In this document: positions 47,129-57,367 of the stretch, piece by piece
Position numbering within the stretch: the stretch's first letter is position 1
Layout of the letters: each line of letters opens with the position of its first letter
Assembly: GCF_000518165.1 (NCBI RefSeq)
Contig: NZ_JADB01000003.1
Location: forward strand, 124,001-188,000
Direction: 5' to 3'
DNA length: 64,000 nucleotides
Origin: Bartonella elizabethae F9251 = ATCC 49927
Lineage (GTDB): Bacteria > Pseudomonadota > Alphaproteobacteria > Rhizobiales > Rhizobiaceae
Notes under the pieces: model-generated
Database searches by the model: none
Told to the model about the DNA's origin: nothing
The model's input: only the letters and a program-made list of their open reading frames with translations
Made by a program: the position numbers and the translations under genes

Positions 47129-48640
47129 TTATCCAACACTCCCCTCAAGGCTAATACCAATAAGCTTTTGTGCCTCGACAGCAAACTCCATGGGAAGTTT
47201 TTGAATAACTTCTTTTACAAAACCATTGACAATTAATGCTATTGCCTCTTCTTCGGGAATTCCTCTCTGCATAACATAAAAAAGTTGGTCATCAGAAATT
47301 TTTGATGTAGTGGCTTCATGTTCAAATTGAGCTGTTGCGTTTTTTGCTTCAATATAAGGCACTGTATGTGCCCCACAATCATTCCCGATTAACAAACTAT
47401 CACATTGTGTAAAGTTACGTGCATTTTGTGCTTTTCGATGGGCTGTGACTTGTCCTCGATAAGTGTTATTTGAAAAACCAGCAGAAATGCCTTTGGAAAT
47501 AATACGACTGGAGGTATTTTTTCCTAAATGAATCATTTTTGTACCGGAATCAATTTGTTGGTAACCGTTTGCAACAGCAATGGAATAAAATTCTCCACGC
47601 GCATTATCACCACGGAGTAAACAGGATGGATATTTCCAAGTAATCGCAGAACCGGTCTCAACTTGTGTCCATGAAATTTTAGAGTTATGTCCTCGACAAT
47701 CTCCACGCTTCGTCACAAAATTATAAATACCGCCCTTTCCCTCTTTATCGCCAGGGTACCAGTTTTGTACTGTAGAATATTTAATTTCTGCATTTTCAAG
47801 GGCAATAAGCTCAACGACAGCAGCATGAAGTTGGTTTTCATCACGTTGGGGAGCTGTACACCCTTCAAGATAAGAAACATAGGAATCTTCAGCAGCAATA
47901 ATCAATGTTCGCTCAAATTGCCCTGTATTGCGTTCATTAATCCTAAAGTAAGTTGAAAGCTCCATAGGACAACGAACCCCTTTGGGAATATAAACAAATG
48001 AACCATCAGTAAAGACAGCTGCATTTAAGGCTGCATAATAATTGTCCCCTACTGGTACAACTGTTCCCAAATATTCTTTAATAAGCTCAGGATGTTCAAT
48101 AATCGCCTCTGAAATAGAGCAAAAAATTACACCCGCACGCGCCAGCTCTTTTTTAAATGTTGTCACAACCGAAACAGAATCAAAAACCGCATCAACAGCC
48201 ACCTGCCCCGATACAGACACATTGTCATCAAAGGTAGAAGGATCAGACTGTTTTCTGACCCCCGCTAAAATCTCTTGTTCCTTAAGAGGAATGCCAAGTT
48301 TTTCGTACGTTGCTAATAACTCAGGATCCACTTCGTCCAAAGATTTTGGCCCCGTATGATTTTTAGGAGCAGCATAATAATAAAGCTCCTGAAAATCAAT
48401 TTTAGGATACTCAAGACGCGCCCAATGAGGCTCTTGCATTGTCAGCCAACGACGGTAAGCTTGTAAGCGCCATGTTAGCATCCATTCAGGCTCATTTTTT
48501 TTAGCAGAAATAAATTTGATAATACCTTCATTTAAACCTTTCGGCGCTTTATCCGTTTTAATTTTCGTTTCAAAGCCATATTTATATTGGTCAACATCTA
48601 TTTCACGGACTTGGCGTATCGTTTCTTGTACTGCCGGCAT
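47129..48640 (-). CDS. sufB: Fe-S assembly scaffold subunit SufB
   Basis: A 503-residue SufB: the N-terminal domain [20 protein letters not shown], the middle [25 protein letters not shown] with the conserved cysteine, and [31 protein letters not shown] near the C-terminus. It is the cluster-building scaffold. Its gene is separated from sufC by 158 bp and from the desulfurase upstream by 159 bp, wider than the rest of the operon, leaving room for internal signals; a short stem TCTTGT-TTTT-ACAAGA sits at 48684-48699. Confidence 0.96.
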   Translation of the reverse strand: MPAVQETIRQVREIDVDQYKYGFETKIKTDKAPKGLNEGIIKFISAKKNEPEWMLTWRLQAYRRWLTMQEPHWARLEYPKIDFQELYYYAAPKNHTGPKSLDEVDPELLATYEKLGIPLKEQEILAGVRKQSDPSTFDDNVSVSGQVAVDAVFDSVSVVTTFKKELARAGVIFCSISEAIIEHPELIKEYLGTVVPVGDNYYAALNAAVFTDGSFVYIPKGVRCPMELSTYFRINERNTGQFERTLIIAAEDSYVSYLEGCTAPQRDENQLHAAVVELIALENAEIKYSTVQNWYPGDKEGKGGIYNFVTKRGDCRGHNSKISWTQVETGSAITWKYPSCLLRGDNARGEFYSIAVANGYQQIDSGTKMIHLGKNTSSRIISKGISAGFSNNTYRGQVTAHRKAQNARNFTQCDSLLIGNDCGAHTVPYIEAKNATAQFEHEATTSKISDDQLFYVMQRGIPEEEAIALIVNGFVKEVIQKLPMEFAVEAQKLIGISLEGSVG

Positions 48641-48799
48641 AAATCTTCTCCATTTTTTGGCATCAAAAACCGGTAACTAAAAGTCTTGTTTTTACAAGAT
48701 TAAAATTAAGCAAGTTATTTCTTAAGGCTATAGGCAAAGTGCTAAAATTTCAATCCAAGTTATTTGATTTTTAAAATAATTCTAATTTTTATAATTTTC

Positions 48800-49957
48800 T
48801 CATGATAAAATTTCATTCTTTTTTCTGCTTATCATTTGAGAAAAAAACAATAGAAAGTCATCAATATCTTCAGAGGTTGTCTCACGTCCCAGCGAAATGC
48901 GAATGGCACCATTTGGAATATGATACCCCATTGCTTCCAATACTTTGCTTTGTTTTACTTTTCCCGAAGAGCAAGCAGAACCAGCTGACACAGAAAATCC
49001 TTCTAAATCAAAAGCAATTTGCATGGTTTCAGCTTTTATATTTTTCACGGTAAAGTAAGTTGTATTTGGCAAACGTTGAACTCTTTTGCCAAAAATTTCA
49101 ATATTTTGACTTATTTTTTGGAGTCCATCTTCTAATTTATTACGTAAATATAGTAGCTGTTTTATTTCTTCCTGTGTGAGACAATCAGCCATTGCTGCTC
49201 CAAAAGCAGCAATAAGAGGCAATGCTTCTGTTCCTCCACGTAAGCCTTTTTCTTGTCCCCCTCCGATAATAAGAGGATGTGGCATAAGGAGATTGCCACA
49301 TGAAACAAAAGCACCAACTCCTTTAGGACCACCAACTTTATGGGCAGACAGTATAAAAAAGTCTCCTCCTAGCTGATTAATATCAACAAAATTTTTATCG
49401 ATATATTGTGATAAATCAACAATAAGAGTACCGCCTAAATCACGAATAATAGCCGCTATTTCTTTTAACGGTTGAATAACGCCCGTTTCACTATTTGCAG
49501 CTTGAATAGCAACAAGCGGTAAACCTTTTGTTTTATCATGAGCCCTTAAGAGTGAATCTAATTTATCTTGTTGAATAAGCCCATCTTGATCAACTGCAAT
49601 GACACTTATCAATTCTTTAGAGAAACGCCCTCCTTCTGCAACAGAAGGGTGTTCAGTCGCTCCAAGGTAAAGATGGGAAAATTTAACCTTTGCATTCCCC
49701 ATCGTGTAAAAGGGTGTTAACAAAGTCATTGCTGCTTCACTCGCACCAGAGGTAAAGACAACGTTATCTGGATCTGTCTTAAGATTTTCAGCGATTTGTC
49801 GACGCGCCTTTTGCAATAAAGTTTTAGCAGCACGCCCTTCCTTATGAACGGATGATGGATTACCAAATATCTCTAAAGATTCCAGTAATGCCATCCGCGC
49901 CATTTTTTTTAGCGGTGTTGTTGCGTTATGATCAAAATATCGCCGTTTTATAACCAT
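48800..49957 (-). CDS. NifS/IscS-type cysteine desulfurase
   Basis: A 385-residue group I desulfurase: YFDHNATTPL at the N-terminus, NPSSVHKEGRAAKTLLQKAR, FTSGASEA, HPSV, the PLP lysine in FFILSAHKVGGPKGVGAF near residue 198, and the catalytic cysteine in VSAGSACSSGKVKQSKVL near residue 322. It is a second desulfurase at the head of the SUF cluster besides sufS, the arrangement found in rhizobia. The ATG at 49957 is preferred to a TTG four codons upstream. Confidence 0.93.
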   Translation of the reverse strand: MVIKRRYFDHNATTPLKKMARMALLESLEIFGNPSSVHKEGRAAKTLLQKARRQIAENLKTDPDNVVFTSGASEAAMTLLTPFYTMGNAKVKFSHLYLGATEHPSVAEGGRFSKELISVIAVDQDGLIQQDKLDSLLRAHDKTKGLPLVAIQAANSETGVIQPLKEIAAIIRDLGGTLIVDLSQYIDKNFVDINQLGGDFFILSAHKVGGPKGVGAFVSCGNLLMPHPLIIGGGQEKGLRGGTEALPLIAAFGAAMADCLTQEEIKQLLYLRNKLEDGLQKISQNIEIFGKRVQRLPNTTYFTVKNIKAETMQIAFDLEGFSVSAGSACSSGKVKQSKVLEAMGYHIPNGAIRISLGRETTSEDIDDFLLFFSQMISRKKNEILS

Positions 49958-50121
49958 TTTACATCGCAATTATTAATCTTATGAATTGATGAAAAAATAG
50001 CGCAATTTTCTTGAAAAGTGCACTTAAAAAAGAATATCTAATGATTATTTAAGAGATTCTATGGTAAAAGTCGACCATGGTCAATGAGAGCCTTTTATAG
50101 CATTTAAGGAGCATTTATTTT

Positions 50122-50802
50122 ATGCCAGAAATTATTTTTAACGGTCCCGCAGGTCGGCTCGAAGGGCGTTATCAACCTTCACAACAAAAAAATGCGCCCA
50201 TTGCGATCATTTTGCATCCTCATCCTCAATTTGGTGGAACGATGAATCATAAAATTGTCTATGATCTCTTTTATATGTTCCAACAACGTGGCTTTACAAC
50301 TCTCCGTTTTAACTTTCGTGGTATTGGTCGCAGTCAGGGGGAGTTTGATTATGGAATAGGAGAACTTTCAGATGCGGCAGCGGCTCTCGATTGGGTGCAA
50401 ACACAACATCCGGACTCTAAAAATTGCTGGGTAGCAGGATATTCATTTGGAGCATGGATTGGCATGCAGCTTTTAATGCGCCGACCAGAAATTGAGGGAT
50501 TTATCTCTGTTGCCCCTCAGCCTAATGTTTATGACTTTTCATTTCTTGCACCTTGTCCCTCCTCTGGGCTTATCATTCACGGTGGTATCGATAAAGTTGC
50601 CCCCCCAAAAGACGTTCAAATGCTTGTTGATAAATTGAAAACACAAAAAGGTATTATCATCACACAAGAAATACTGGAAGGGGCTAATCACTTTTTTAGT
50701 GGATTTCATGAAGAACTTATTGAACGATGTGCCCACTATTTGGATAACCATATTACCAATGAATTTCTCGCTCCCCCTCCTGAAATACTTTCACTCACTT
50801 AG
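50122..50802 (+). CDS. Alpha/beta hydrolase of the KANL3/Tex30-like (dienelactone hydrolase-type) group
   Basis: A 226-residue hydrolase with IILHPHPQFGGTMNHK near residue 30, TLRFNFRGIGRSQGEFDYG near residue 60, the nucleophile elbow GYSFGAWIGMQ near residue 100, an acid Asp around HGGIDKVAPPKD and a catalytic His in GANHFFSGFHEEL near residue 197. The HPHPxxGG phrase is typical of a conserved alphaproteobacterial family without proven substrate. It is divergent from the SUF cluster, with a 164-bp shared spacer. Confidence 0.88.
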   Translation: MPEIIFNGPAGRLEGRYQPSQQKNAPIAIILHPHPQFGGTMNHKIVYDLFYMFQQRGFTTLRFNFRGIGRSQGEFDYGIGELSDAAAALDWVQTQHPDSKNCWVAGYSFGAWIGMQLLMRRPEIEGFISVAPQPNVYDFSFLAPCPSSGLIIHGGIDKVAPPKDVQMLVDKLKTQKGIIITQEILEGANHFFSGFHEELIERCAHYLDNHITNEFLAPPPEILSLT

Positions 50803-50958
50803 GAAAACACAAAAGATTTATAAAAAAGTCAGCAAAAGCCATCCCTGATCATAACAAAGTGATTTTTTTAGATTGTATTTCTGATTTTTCTAAATTTTAT
50901 TTCAGGATAGAAATAAGGATAAAAAAGAGTGTCTTTTTTATTTACTGGTTTCCGTTAA

Positions 50959-50986
50959 ATTCCCTTTTTAAGCGTAAAAAGGGAAT
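50959..50986. repeat. Perfect 12-bp stem-loop downstream of the hydrolase gene
   Basis: Arms ATTCCCTTTTTA (50959-50970) and its exact complement (50975-50986) enclose an AGCG loop. It sits in the 329-bp spacer before tyrS, 157 bp after the hydrolase stop. It lacks a trailing T-run, so a terminator role is uncertain, but it is far too perfect to be chance. Confidence 0.6.
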
Positions 50987-51079
50987 AATGCCTATATTAT
51001 TATCTTCATTACCAATATGTCTGGTTCTCTTGTGATATATGTCATTTATGGTAGATAAAGCATGAATGATCCATTATAT

Positions 51080-51103
51080 AATCATTTATTATATAAAATG
51101 ATT
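51080..51103. repeat. 8-bp inverted repeat upstream of tyrS
   Basis: AATCATTT (51080-51087) and AAATGATT (51096-51103) flank an 8-base AT loop, ending 28 bp before the tyrS start. It could be an operator or a leader hairpin. The AT-rich composition makes it only suggestive. The rest of the 50803-51131 spacer shows no gene. Confidence 0.35.
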
Positions 51104-51131
51104 GCCCTCTAAAAATTAGGAAATTGACTCT

Positions 51132-52385
51132 GTGTTTGCCTTTAAATCTGATTTTTTACACATTATGAGCGAACGTGGTTTTATCCACCAAATTTCGGAT
51201 GAAAAAGGCTTAGATGATCTTTTTTCAAAAGAAACTGTCAGTGCTTATACTGGATTTGATCCAACAGCATCAAGCTTACATGCTGGAAGTCTCCTTCAGA
51301 TCATGATGCTTTATTGGCTACAAAAAACCGGCCATCGCCCCATTGCTTTGATGGGCGGAGGGACAGGATTGATCGGTGATCCTTCCTTTAAAGATGAAGC
51401 ACGACGACTGCTAACACAAGAGGATATTGCAGCCAATATTGATGGAATTAAAAAGGTATTTGCTAACTATTTGACGTTCGGTGATCAAGAAACCGATGCT
51501 TGTATTGTGAATAATGCGGAATGGTTGTGCAATTTAAACTACTTAGAATTTTTGCGTGACGTAGGAAAACATTTTTCTGTCAACCGTATGTTGTCATTTG
51601 ATTCTGTCAGACTCAGACTTGAGCGTGAACACTCTTTGTCCTTCTTAGAGTTTAATTATATGATTCTACAAGCTTATGACTTTGTTGAACTTTATAAACG
51701 TTATGGGTTGCGTATGCAAATGGGAGGGTCTGATCAATGGGGCAACATTATTAACGGAATCGAATTGGGACATCGTTTAGGAACACCACAATTATACGCA
51801 TTGACATCACCATTGCTGACGACCTCTTCCGGTGCTAAAATGGGTAAATCTTTGAATGGTGCTGTATGGCTTAATGCCGATATGCTTTCACCTTATCAAT
51901 TTTGGCAATATTGGCGCAATACAGAGGACGCTGATGTAACACGGTTTTTAAAGCTCTATACTACATTACCCATGGATGAGATTCTTAAACTTTCTCTCTT
52001 ACAAGGGACTGAAATTAACGAAGCAAAAAAAATTCTTGCAACAGAAATTACCGCAATGTTGCATGGACGTGCTCTCGCCGAGGCAGCAGCAGAAACTGCC
52101 CGCAAAACATTTGAAGAAAAAACACTTGGAGAAAATCTTCCAACGGTTGAAATGAGCGCAACAGAATTAAAAACAGGCACTGGATTGCTCTCTCTTTTAG
52201 TCAAAGCCGGACTTGCAAAATCAAACAGTGAAGCGCGCCGTCATATTCAAGGTGGAGGGATACGCGTTAATGATCAAATCATAAAGGATGAGACACACCT
52301 TATTATTGAAAAAGATGTCACAGTAGAAGGAATCATTAAACTCTCTTTTGGTAAGAAAAAACATGTATTGATCAAACCTCTTTAA
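51132..52385 (+). CDS. tyrS: Tyrosine-tRNA ligase
   Basis: A 417-residue class I synthetase: [20 protein letters not shown] near residue 40 (HIGH-like HAGS), the tyrosine pocket [14 protein letters not shown] and [10 protein letters not shown], the KMSKS-type [13 protein letters not shown] near residue 235, and a C-terminal S4-like RNA-binding domain [19 protein letters not shown]. The start is GTG at 51132 ([16 protein letters not shown]), matching alphaproteobacterial TyrS N-termini, with TTAGGAAA upstream. Confidence 0.96.
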   Translation: MFAFKSDFLHIMSERGFIHQISDEKGLDDLFSKETVSAYTGFDPTASSLHAGSLLQIMMLYWLQKTGHRPIALMGGGTGLIGDPSFKDEARRLLTQEDIAANIDGIKKVFANYLTFGDQETDACIVNNAEWLCNLNYLEFLRDVGKHFSVNRMLSFDSVRLRLEREHSLSFLEFNYMILQAYDFVELYKRYGLRMQMGGSDQWGNIINGIELGHRLGTPQLYALTSPLLTTSSGAKMGKSLNGAVWLNADMLSPYQFWQYWRNTEDADVTRFLKLYTTLPMDEILKLSLLQGTEINEAKKILATEITAMLHGRALAEAAAETARKTFEEKTLGENLPTVEMSATELKTGTGLLSLLVKAGLAKSNSEARRHIQGGGIRVNDQIIKDETHLIIEKDVTVEGIIKLSFGKKKHVLIKPL

Positions 52386-52415
52386 TCTATAGATGTCTCA
52401 TTTGTTCTATAGATT
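52384..52415 (+). terminator. Probable terminator of tyrS
   Basis: A perfect 10-bp stem AATCTATAGA/TCTATAGATT (52384-52393 and 52406-52415, 12-base loop) begins within the tyrS stop codon and is followed by TTATAT. AT-rich and with a weak T-run, but well placed. Confidence 0.45.
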
Positions 52416-52598
52416 TTATATCCGTGATAGGAGTATTTCTTGCGCTTTATTTGCTTATTTTTTCATTGAGCTTTTATGACAGAATAATTTTTATATGATA
52501 GCGAAAAATCTTTGAAAATTTTATTCTAGAGAGTTGAAACTTTATTCCTTCTCTGTATGCTACTCATTGATCTTTTCACTCAAAAAGAAAGATAAAAC

Positions 52599-53084
52599 AT
52601 GACAAAATCAATGAAAGGGACTCCTGCTCCTGACTTTAACTTGCCACGCGATGGAGGGGAGACTGTCCGTCTTTCTGACTTTAGAGGAAAACCTGTTGTC
52701 TTATATTTTTATCCCAAAGATGATACGAGTGGATGTACAAGTGAGGCACTTGATTTCACACAATTAAAGACGAAATTTGATGAAATCGATGTTGCTGTTA
52801 TTGGAATCTCTCCAGATAATGTAAAAAAACACGATAAATTTAAAGTAAAACATGGACTTGATGTCATTTTAGTTTCTGATGAAGAAAAAACAACCCTTGA
52901 AGCTTATGGTGTTTGGGGTGAAAAAAGCATGTACGGACGCAAATATATGGGTGTCGAACGAAGCACTTTTTTAATTGATGAAAATGGAAAAATTGCAGAG
53001 GAATGGCGCAAAGTAAGCGTATCAGGACATGCTGAAAATGTTTTAGCTGCTGCAACGCTTTTACACCGTCATAATGGAGTATAA
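52599..53084 (+). CDS. bcp: Thioredoxin-dependent peroxiredoxin (Bcp/PrxQ type)
   Basis: A 161-residue peroxiredoxin: APDFNLPRDGGETVRLSDFRGKPVVLYFYPKDDTSGCTSEALDF, with the peroxidatic Cys in SGCTSEA near residue 48. The alpha-2 resolving cysteine of PrxQ (usually five residues later) is replaced, so it is a one-cysteine form. GRKYMGVERSTFLIDENGKI is the conserved later segment. It reduces peroxides and organic hydroperoxides. It is monocistronic. Confidence 0.94.
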   Translation: MTKSMKGTPAPDFNLPRDGGETVRLSDFRGKPVVLYFYPKDDTSGCTSEALDFTQLKTKFDEIDVAVIGISPDNVKKHDKFKVKHGLDVILVSDEEKTTLEAYGVWGEKSMYGRKYMGVERSTFLIDENGKIAEEWRKVSVSGHAENVLAAATLLHRHNGV

Positions 53085-53430
53085 AATAGTATATTTTTAG
53101 AAGCAACAGAATCCTTCCCCAATAGATTTTATTTTTCCAACGGATTCAGTTTTTACAATATGTTTATTTATAGGAATAACTGATTATTTATTTTTTAAAT
53201 CAGTCCTCCTGATATCGTAAATTTTCTCCTTTCAAATTTTTCTTATCTTAAATGAATCAAAAAATTCACTTGTTCCTGTCATAAGCAGGGTTGACTTATG
53301 AGAAAAGACTTTGAAAAAAGGACAATAAAATATGAAGCTCTCACATATCAAGGGCTATTAATATATTACAACATCCATAAAACGAGCAATTTAAGAAATA
53401 AATCTGCACAGTTGAAGGTGGAATATATCA
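53085..53430. other. Spacer between convergent bcp and prfB
   Basis: 346 bp. An inverted repeat ACTGATT/AATCAGT (53179-53185 and 53198-53204, T-rich 12-base loop) may end the bcp transcript. A 65-codon plus-strand frame starting at 53298 runs into the antisense of prfB and is not called. Confidence 0.4.
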
Positions 53431-54559
53431 TTAACGAATATCCTCAACTTCTTTGTCTTTTCCATAAATACGTTGAGAAAGTGCGGCCTCTATAAAGGCA
53501 TCTAAGTTTCCATTAAGAACGGATTGTGGATCAGTATTTTCAATCCCTGTACGTAAATCTTTCACAAGTTGATAAGGTTGAAGAACATAAGATCTAATTT
53601 GATGTCCCCACCCGATGTCTGTTTTAGAAGATTCAACAGCACTGTTTTCTTCTTCTCTTTTTTTGAGCTCTTCTTCATAAAGACGGGCACGCAACATTGA
53701 CCAAGCTGTAGCGCGATTTTTATGCTGAGAGCGCTCAGTTTGACATTGAACAACAATACCCGTTTTTATATGTGTGATTCGAACGGCAGAATCTGTCGTA
53801 TTAACATGCTGTCCTCCTGCCCCCGAAGCACGATAGGTATCAATACGCACATCTGCTTCTGAAACATCAACTTCAATATCATCATCAATAACCGGATAAA
53901 CCCAAATGCTTGCAAAAGAGGTATGACGCTTTGCATTTGAATCAAATGGGGAAATTCGTACTAAACGATGAACACCTGATTCTGTTTTTAACAATCCATA
54001 AGCATTATGCCCTTTTACAAGAATTGTCGCTGACTTTATTCCTGCTTCTTCTCCATCATGAATTTCTAAAACTTCAACCTTCATTTCATGCTGTTCAGCC
54101 CAGCGCATATACATACGCAACAACATAGAAGCCCAATCTTGGCTTTCTGTTCCCCCCGCCCCTGCATGAACTTCTAAATAGGTATCATTAGGATCAGCCT
54201 CTCCTGAAAGAAGCACATCAATTTGCCTTTTATCAATCTCACTTTTAAGATTACGTATTGAGTTTTCTGCATCAGCGATAACTTCAACATCGCTTTCTTC
54301 TTCCCCCATCGCAATGAGTTCAATGCATTCTTCAAGTGTTTTTGTAAATGATAAAAGACCATTGATTGAATCATCAAGACGTTGACGCTCACGCATCATA
54401 TCTTGTGCTCGTTGTGCATCGTCCCAAAGTGTAGGATCTTCTGCTTTTTGATTAAGATATTCGAGACGCTTTAGTGATTGATCCCAGTCAAAGATGCCCC
54501 CTTAGCAACTGAATTGCTTTTTGGATTTCATCAACTAATGTCTCTATTTCTGCTCGCAT
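53431..54559 (-). CDS. prfB: Peptide chain release factor 2 (programmed +1 frameshift)
   Basis: RF2 in two frames. The first frame starts with ATG at 54559 (MRAEIETLVDEIQKAIQLLRGHL) and stops at TGA (54490-54488). The main frame continues +1 as LDWDQSLKRLEYLNQKAEDP. The site is AGGGGG, three bases (CAT), then CTT-TGA-C, the classical RF2 recoding element with its internal Shine-Dalgarno sequence at 54502-54497. Joined length is 375 residues, normal for RF2. The catalytic GGQ is in ASGAGGQHVNTTDSAV near residue 250. RF2 ends translation at UGA and UAA, and so regulates its own synthesis. Confidence 0.97.
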
Positions 54560-54728
54560 AATTTAACACCGTATCTTTTAACACTCTTTCAGGTTATGTC
54601 TCTAGCATTTTATATAAACTTAATAGCCTTTATCAAAGAACGGAATGGATCCATCATTCTATTTACAGGACTAACACCATTAAAAAACAGATAAAAACTA
54701 AGACTCATGGCAAAGGAGATTTGGCCGA

Positions 54729-57197
54729 TTAATACAACCCACCAGTCCCACTTTCAAGGGCTTTATTGACTTGTGGAGAAGTGGTTATTGCTGGAACACC
54801 TTCTTGAAAAGAATTCGTACCCCCAATGACTTGATATATATCAGCAGGACCAGTTCCTGGTTTAAATGCTTCTATAATGACATCTTGCTCTCCTCTTTCC
54901 GCAAGCATTCCGGTTTTCCGATTAATTGGCATTAAAATCATACCCTTCGGCATCTTAAAGGGAACATCCGGCTTTCCTTTAAGAGCATCTTCCATAAATT
55001 CACCAAAAATAGGGGCGGCCAATGAACTTCCCGTCCCGTTGTATCCCAACGATGCTGGTTGATCATAACCAACAAAAACTCCAACGACGAGGTCAGGGGT
55101 AAATCCCATAAACCAGACATCTTTAGAATCATTGGTGGTTCCTGTTTTAGCGGCAATATGTCTATTGAGATAACGTAAACGTGCTGCAGTACCACGCTGA
55201 ACAACCCCTTCCATCATCGATGTAATCTGATAAGCTGTCATAGGGTCAAGAACTTGATCTCTTTCATCAATTAAAGTCGGTTCACTTTGATTATTCCATG
55301 AATTCGCATTACAATTTTCGCAAATACGATCATCATGACGATAAATTGTCTTCCCATAACGATCTTGAATTCGGTCTATCAGAGAAGGTTTAATAGAGCG
55401 TCCTCCATTAGCTATGACAGAATAAGCTGTAACCATTCTTAAAACTGTTGTTTCAGCCGCTCCTAGGGCCATAGGGAGATAGGGTTGCAATTTATCGACC
55501 ACGCCAAAACGCTCTGCATATTCAGCGACAAGAGACATTCCCATATCATTGGCAAGCCGTACTGTCATAAGATTGCGAGAATGCTCAATACCATAACGCA
55601 GTGTTGAAGGACCTGCAAAAGTACCACCATAATTTTTAGGTTGCCAAACCTCACCATTATATTGGCGAACTTCGATGGGACCATCTAAAATAACTGATGC
55701 TGGTGTATACCCATTATCAAGTGCCGCTGAGTACACAATGGGCTTAAATGCAGAACCAGCCTGACGATAAGCTTGTGTTGCACGATTAAATTCAGACGCA
55801 GCAAAAGAAAAACCTCCCACCATTGCAAGAACGCGCCCTGTGTGCGGTTCCATAGCAACAATCGCACCTTCAACCTTAGGGATTTGTTGTAAACGATAAG
55901 TGTTGTTTATATTGGGGAGTTTTTCAACAAAAATGACATCCCCAACTTGCAAAACATGAGACAAGCTCTGAACAGTTCTTCGATAACCATTTTCTTTCAC
56001 AATATGAAGTGCCCATTTTGAATCAGCTTCAGATAAAACAGCAATTTCTCGTTTTTTTGAGAGCATACCTGAAGCTTCACGCTGTGGCTGTAAACCAATC
56101 TCTATTTTATTGGGATTTGCAGAAAGAACAACTGCTAAACGCCATTCAGGAACATCACTTAACCCTGTGATATTTGCAAGCTCAGCCCCCCAATCATCAT
56201 CTTTCTTATCAATATGCGCATAAGCTCCACGCCATCCGTGTGCATGATCAAATTTAATTAATCCGTTTTGCAAAGCCCGCCGAGCAATCATTTGTAAATG
56301 CGGATCAAGCGTTGTACGAATAGACAGCCCACCTTCATAAAGTGTTTTAGCCCCATAGCGATGCATTAAACGGCGACGTACTTCTTCAGTAAAGTAATCA
56401 GCCGCAAAAACATAGCTATCGCTCCCGCGTATTGTCGCTCCCAAAGGCTTAGCTTTTGCTTTTTCACCTTGTTCACGGGTTACATACCCATTTGCAACCA
56501 TCCGGTCTATAACCCAATTGCGCCGATCAATAGCACGCTGTGTATTCTTAAATGGATCATAATTTGCTGGTCCTTTTGGAAGAGCCGCCAAATAAGCACA
56601 TTGTTCTAACGTCAGATCATTGACGGATTTATTAAAATAGGTCAAAGAGGCAGCAGCTATACCATAAGTACCACGCCCCAAATAAATTTCATTGAGGTAA
56701 AGTTCGAGAATATGATCTTTTGAGTAAGTTTTCTCAATACGCATTGCTAAAATAGCTTCCTTAAATTTACGCTCTAACGTTGTTTCTGAACTTAAAAGAA
56801 AGTTTTTAGCGACTTGTTGCGTTATGGTTGATGCCCCTTCTGGACGCCTTCCAGAACCAATATTACGAATATTATTGATCAAAGCGCGAGAAAGTCCTTC
56901 GGGATCTAAACCAAAATGATGATAAAAGTTTTTGTCTTCAGCCGAAATAAAAGCATCTTTAACAAGCTTTGGGATTGATTGTATCGGTAAATAGAGGCGG
57001 TGTTTTGTTGCAAACTCTGCCATAAGACGGCCATCAGAAGCATGAACACGGGTCATTACCGGTGGCTCATAAAGTGAAAGGACTTCATAATCAGGAAGTG
57101 CGTTTGCTTGACCACTGGTCATAACACCCCATGTTATTGCGCCACAAAGTCCAGTGGCAACAAAAAAACGAAGAAGATATTTAAAAAAAATCATCAT
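54729..57197 (-). CDS. mrcA: Penicillin-binding protein 1A (bifunctional)
   Basis: An 822-residue class A PBP: an N-terminal membrane helix (about 5-25), then glycosyltransferase family 51 (SAEDKNFYHHFGLDPEGLSRA, GASTITQQVAKNFLL, ILELYLNEIYLGRGTYGI). An OB-like insert follows, then the transpeptidase with SxxK in AGSAFKPIVYS near residue 480, SxN in HSRNLM and KTG in AAKTGTTNDSKDVWFMGF near residue 690. It polymerises and cross-links peptidoglycan. It lies next to the amidase amiC, both on the minus strand. Confidence 0.96.
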   Translation of the reverse strand: MMIFFKYLLRFFVATGLCGAITWGVMTSGQANALPDYEVLSLYEPPVMTRVHASDGRLMAEFATKHRLYLPIQSIPKLVKDAFISAEDKNFYHHFGLDPEGLSRALINNIRNIGSGRRPEGASTITQQVAKNFLLSSETTLERKFKEAILAMRIEKTYSKDHILELYLNEIYLGRGTYGIAAASLTYFNKSVNDLTLEQCAYLAALPKGPANYDPFKNTQRAIDRRNWVIDRMVANGYVTREQGEKAKAKPLGATIRGSDSYVFAADYFTEEVRRRLMHRYGAKTLYEGGLSIRTTLDPHLQMIARRALQNGLIKFDHAHGWRGAYAHIDKKDDDWGAELANITGLSDVPEWRLAVVLSANPNKIEIGLQPQREASGMLSKKREIAVLSEADSKWALHIVKENGYRRTVQSLSHVLQVGDVIFVEKLPNINNTYRLQQIPKVEGAIVAMEPHTGRVLAMVGGFSFAASEFNRATQAYRQAGSAFKPIVYSAALDNGYTPASVILDGPIEVRQYNGEVWQPKNYGGTFAGPSTLRYGIEHSRNLMTVRLANDMGMSLVAEYAERFGVVDKLQPYLPMALGAAETTVLRMVTAYSVIANGGRSIKPSLIDRIQDRYGKTIYRHDDRICENCNANSWNNQSEPTLIDERDQVLDPMTAYQITSMMEGVVQRGTAARLRYLNRHIAAKTGTTNDSKDVWFMGFTPDLVVGVFVGYDQPASLGYNGTGSSLAAPIFGEFMEDALKGKPDVPFKMPKGMILMPINRKTGMLAERGEQDVIIEAFKPGTGPADIYQVIGGTNSFQEGVPAITTSPQVNKALESGTGGLY

Positions 57198-57367
57198 AAA
57201 AACGGCTATCGCTTTCTTAAGAATTGCTCAAAGAAAAAATATGTTATTTCAATCACACCACGTGGATATCACCACAAGATTGAGAAAAAGAAAATTTGTT
57301 TTCTATTTTTATATTTATACTAGGGTAAACTAAAATCCCATATTAATTACTCTATTTTCTTACAAAT

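Noticed and set aside
53298-53495. A 65-codon plus-strand frame beside bcp
   Set aside because: Its second half is antisense to the end of prfB and it lacks a Shine-Dalgarno sequence; likely chance.
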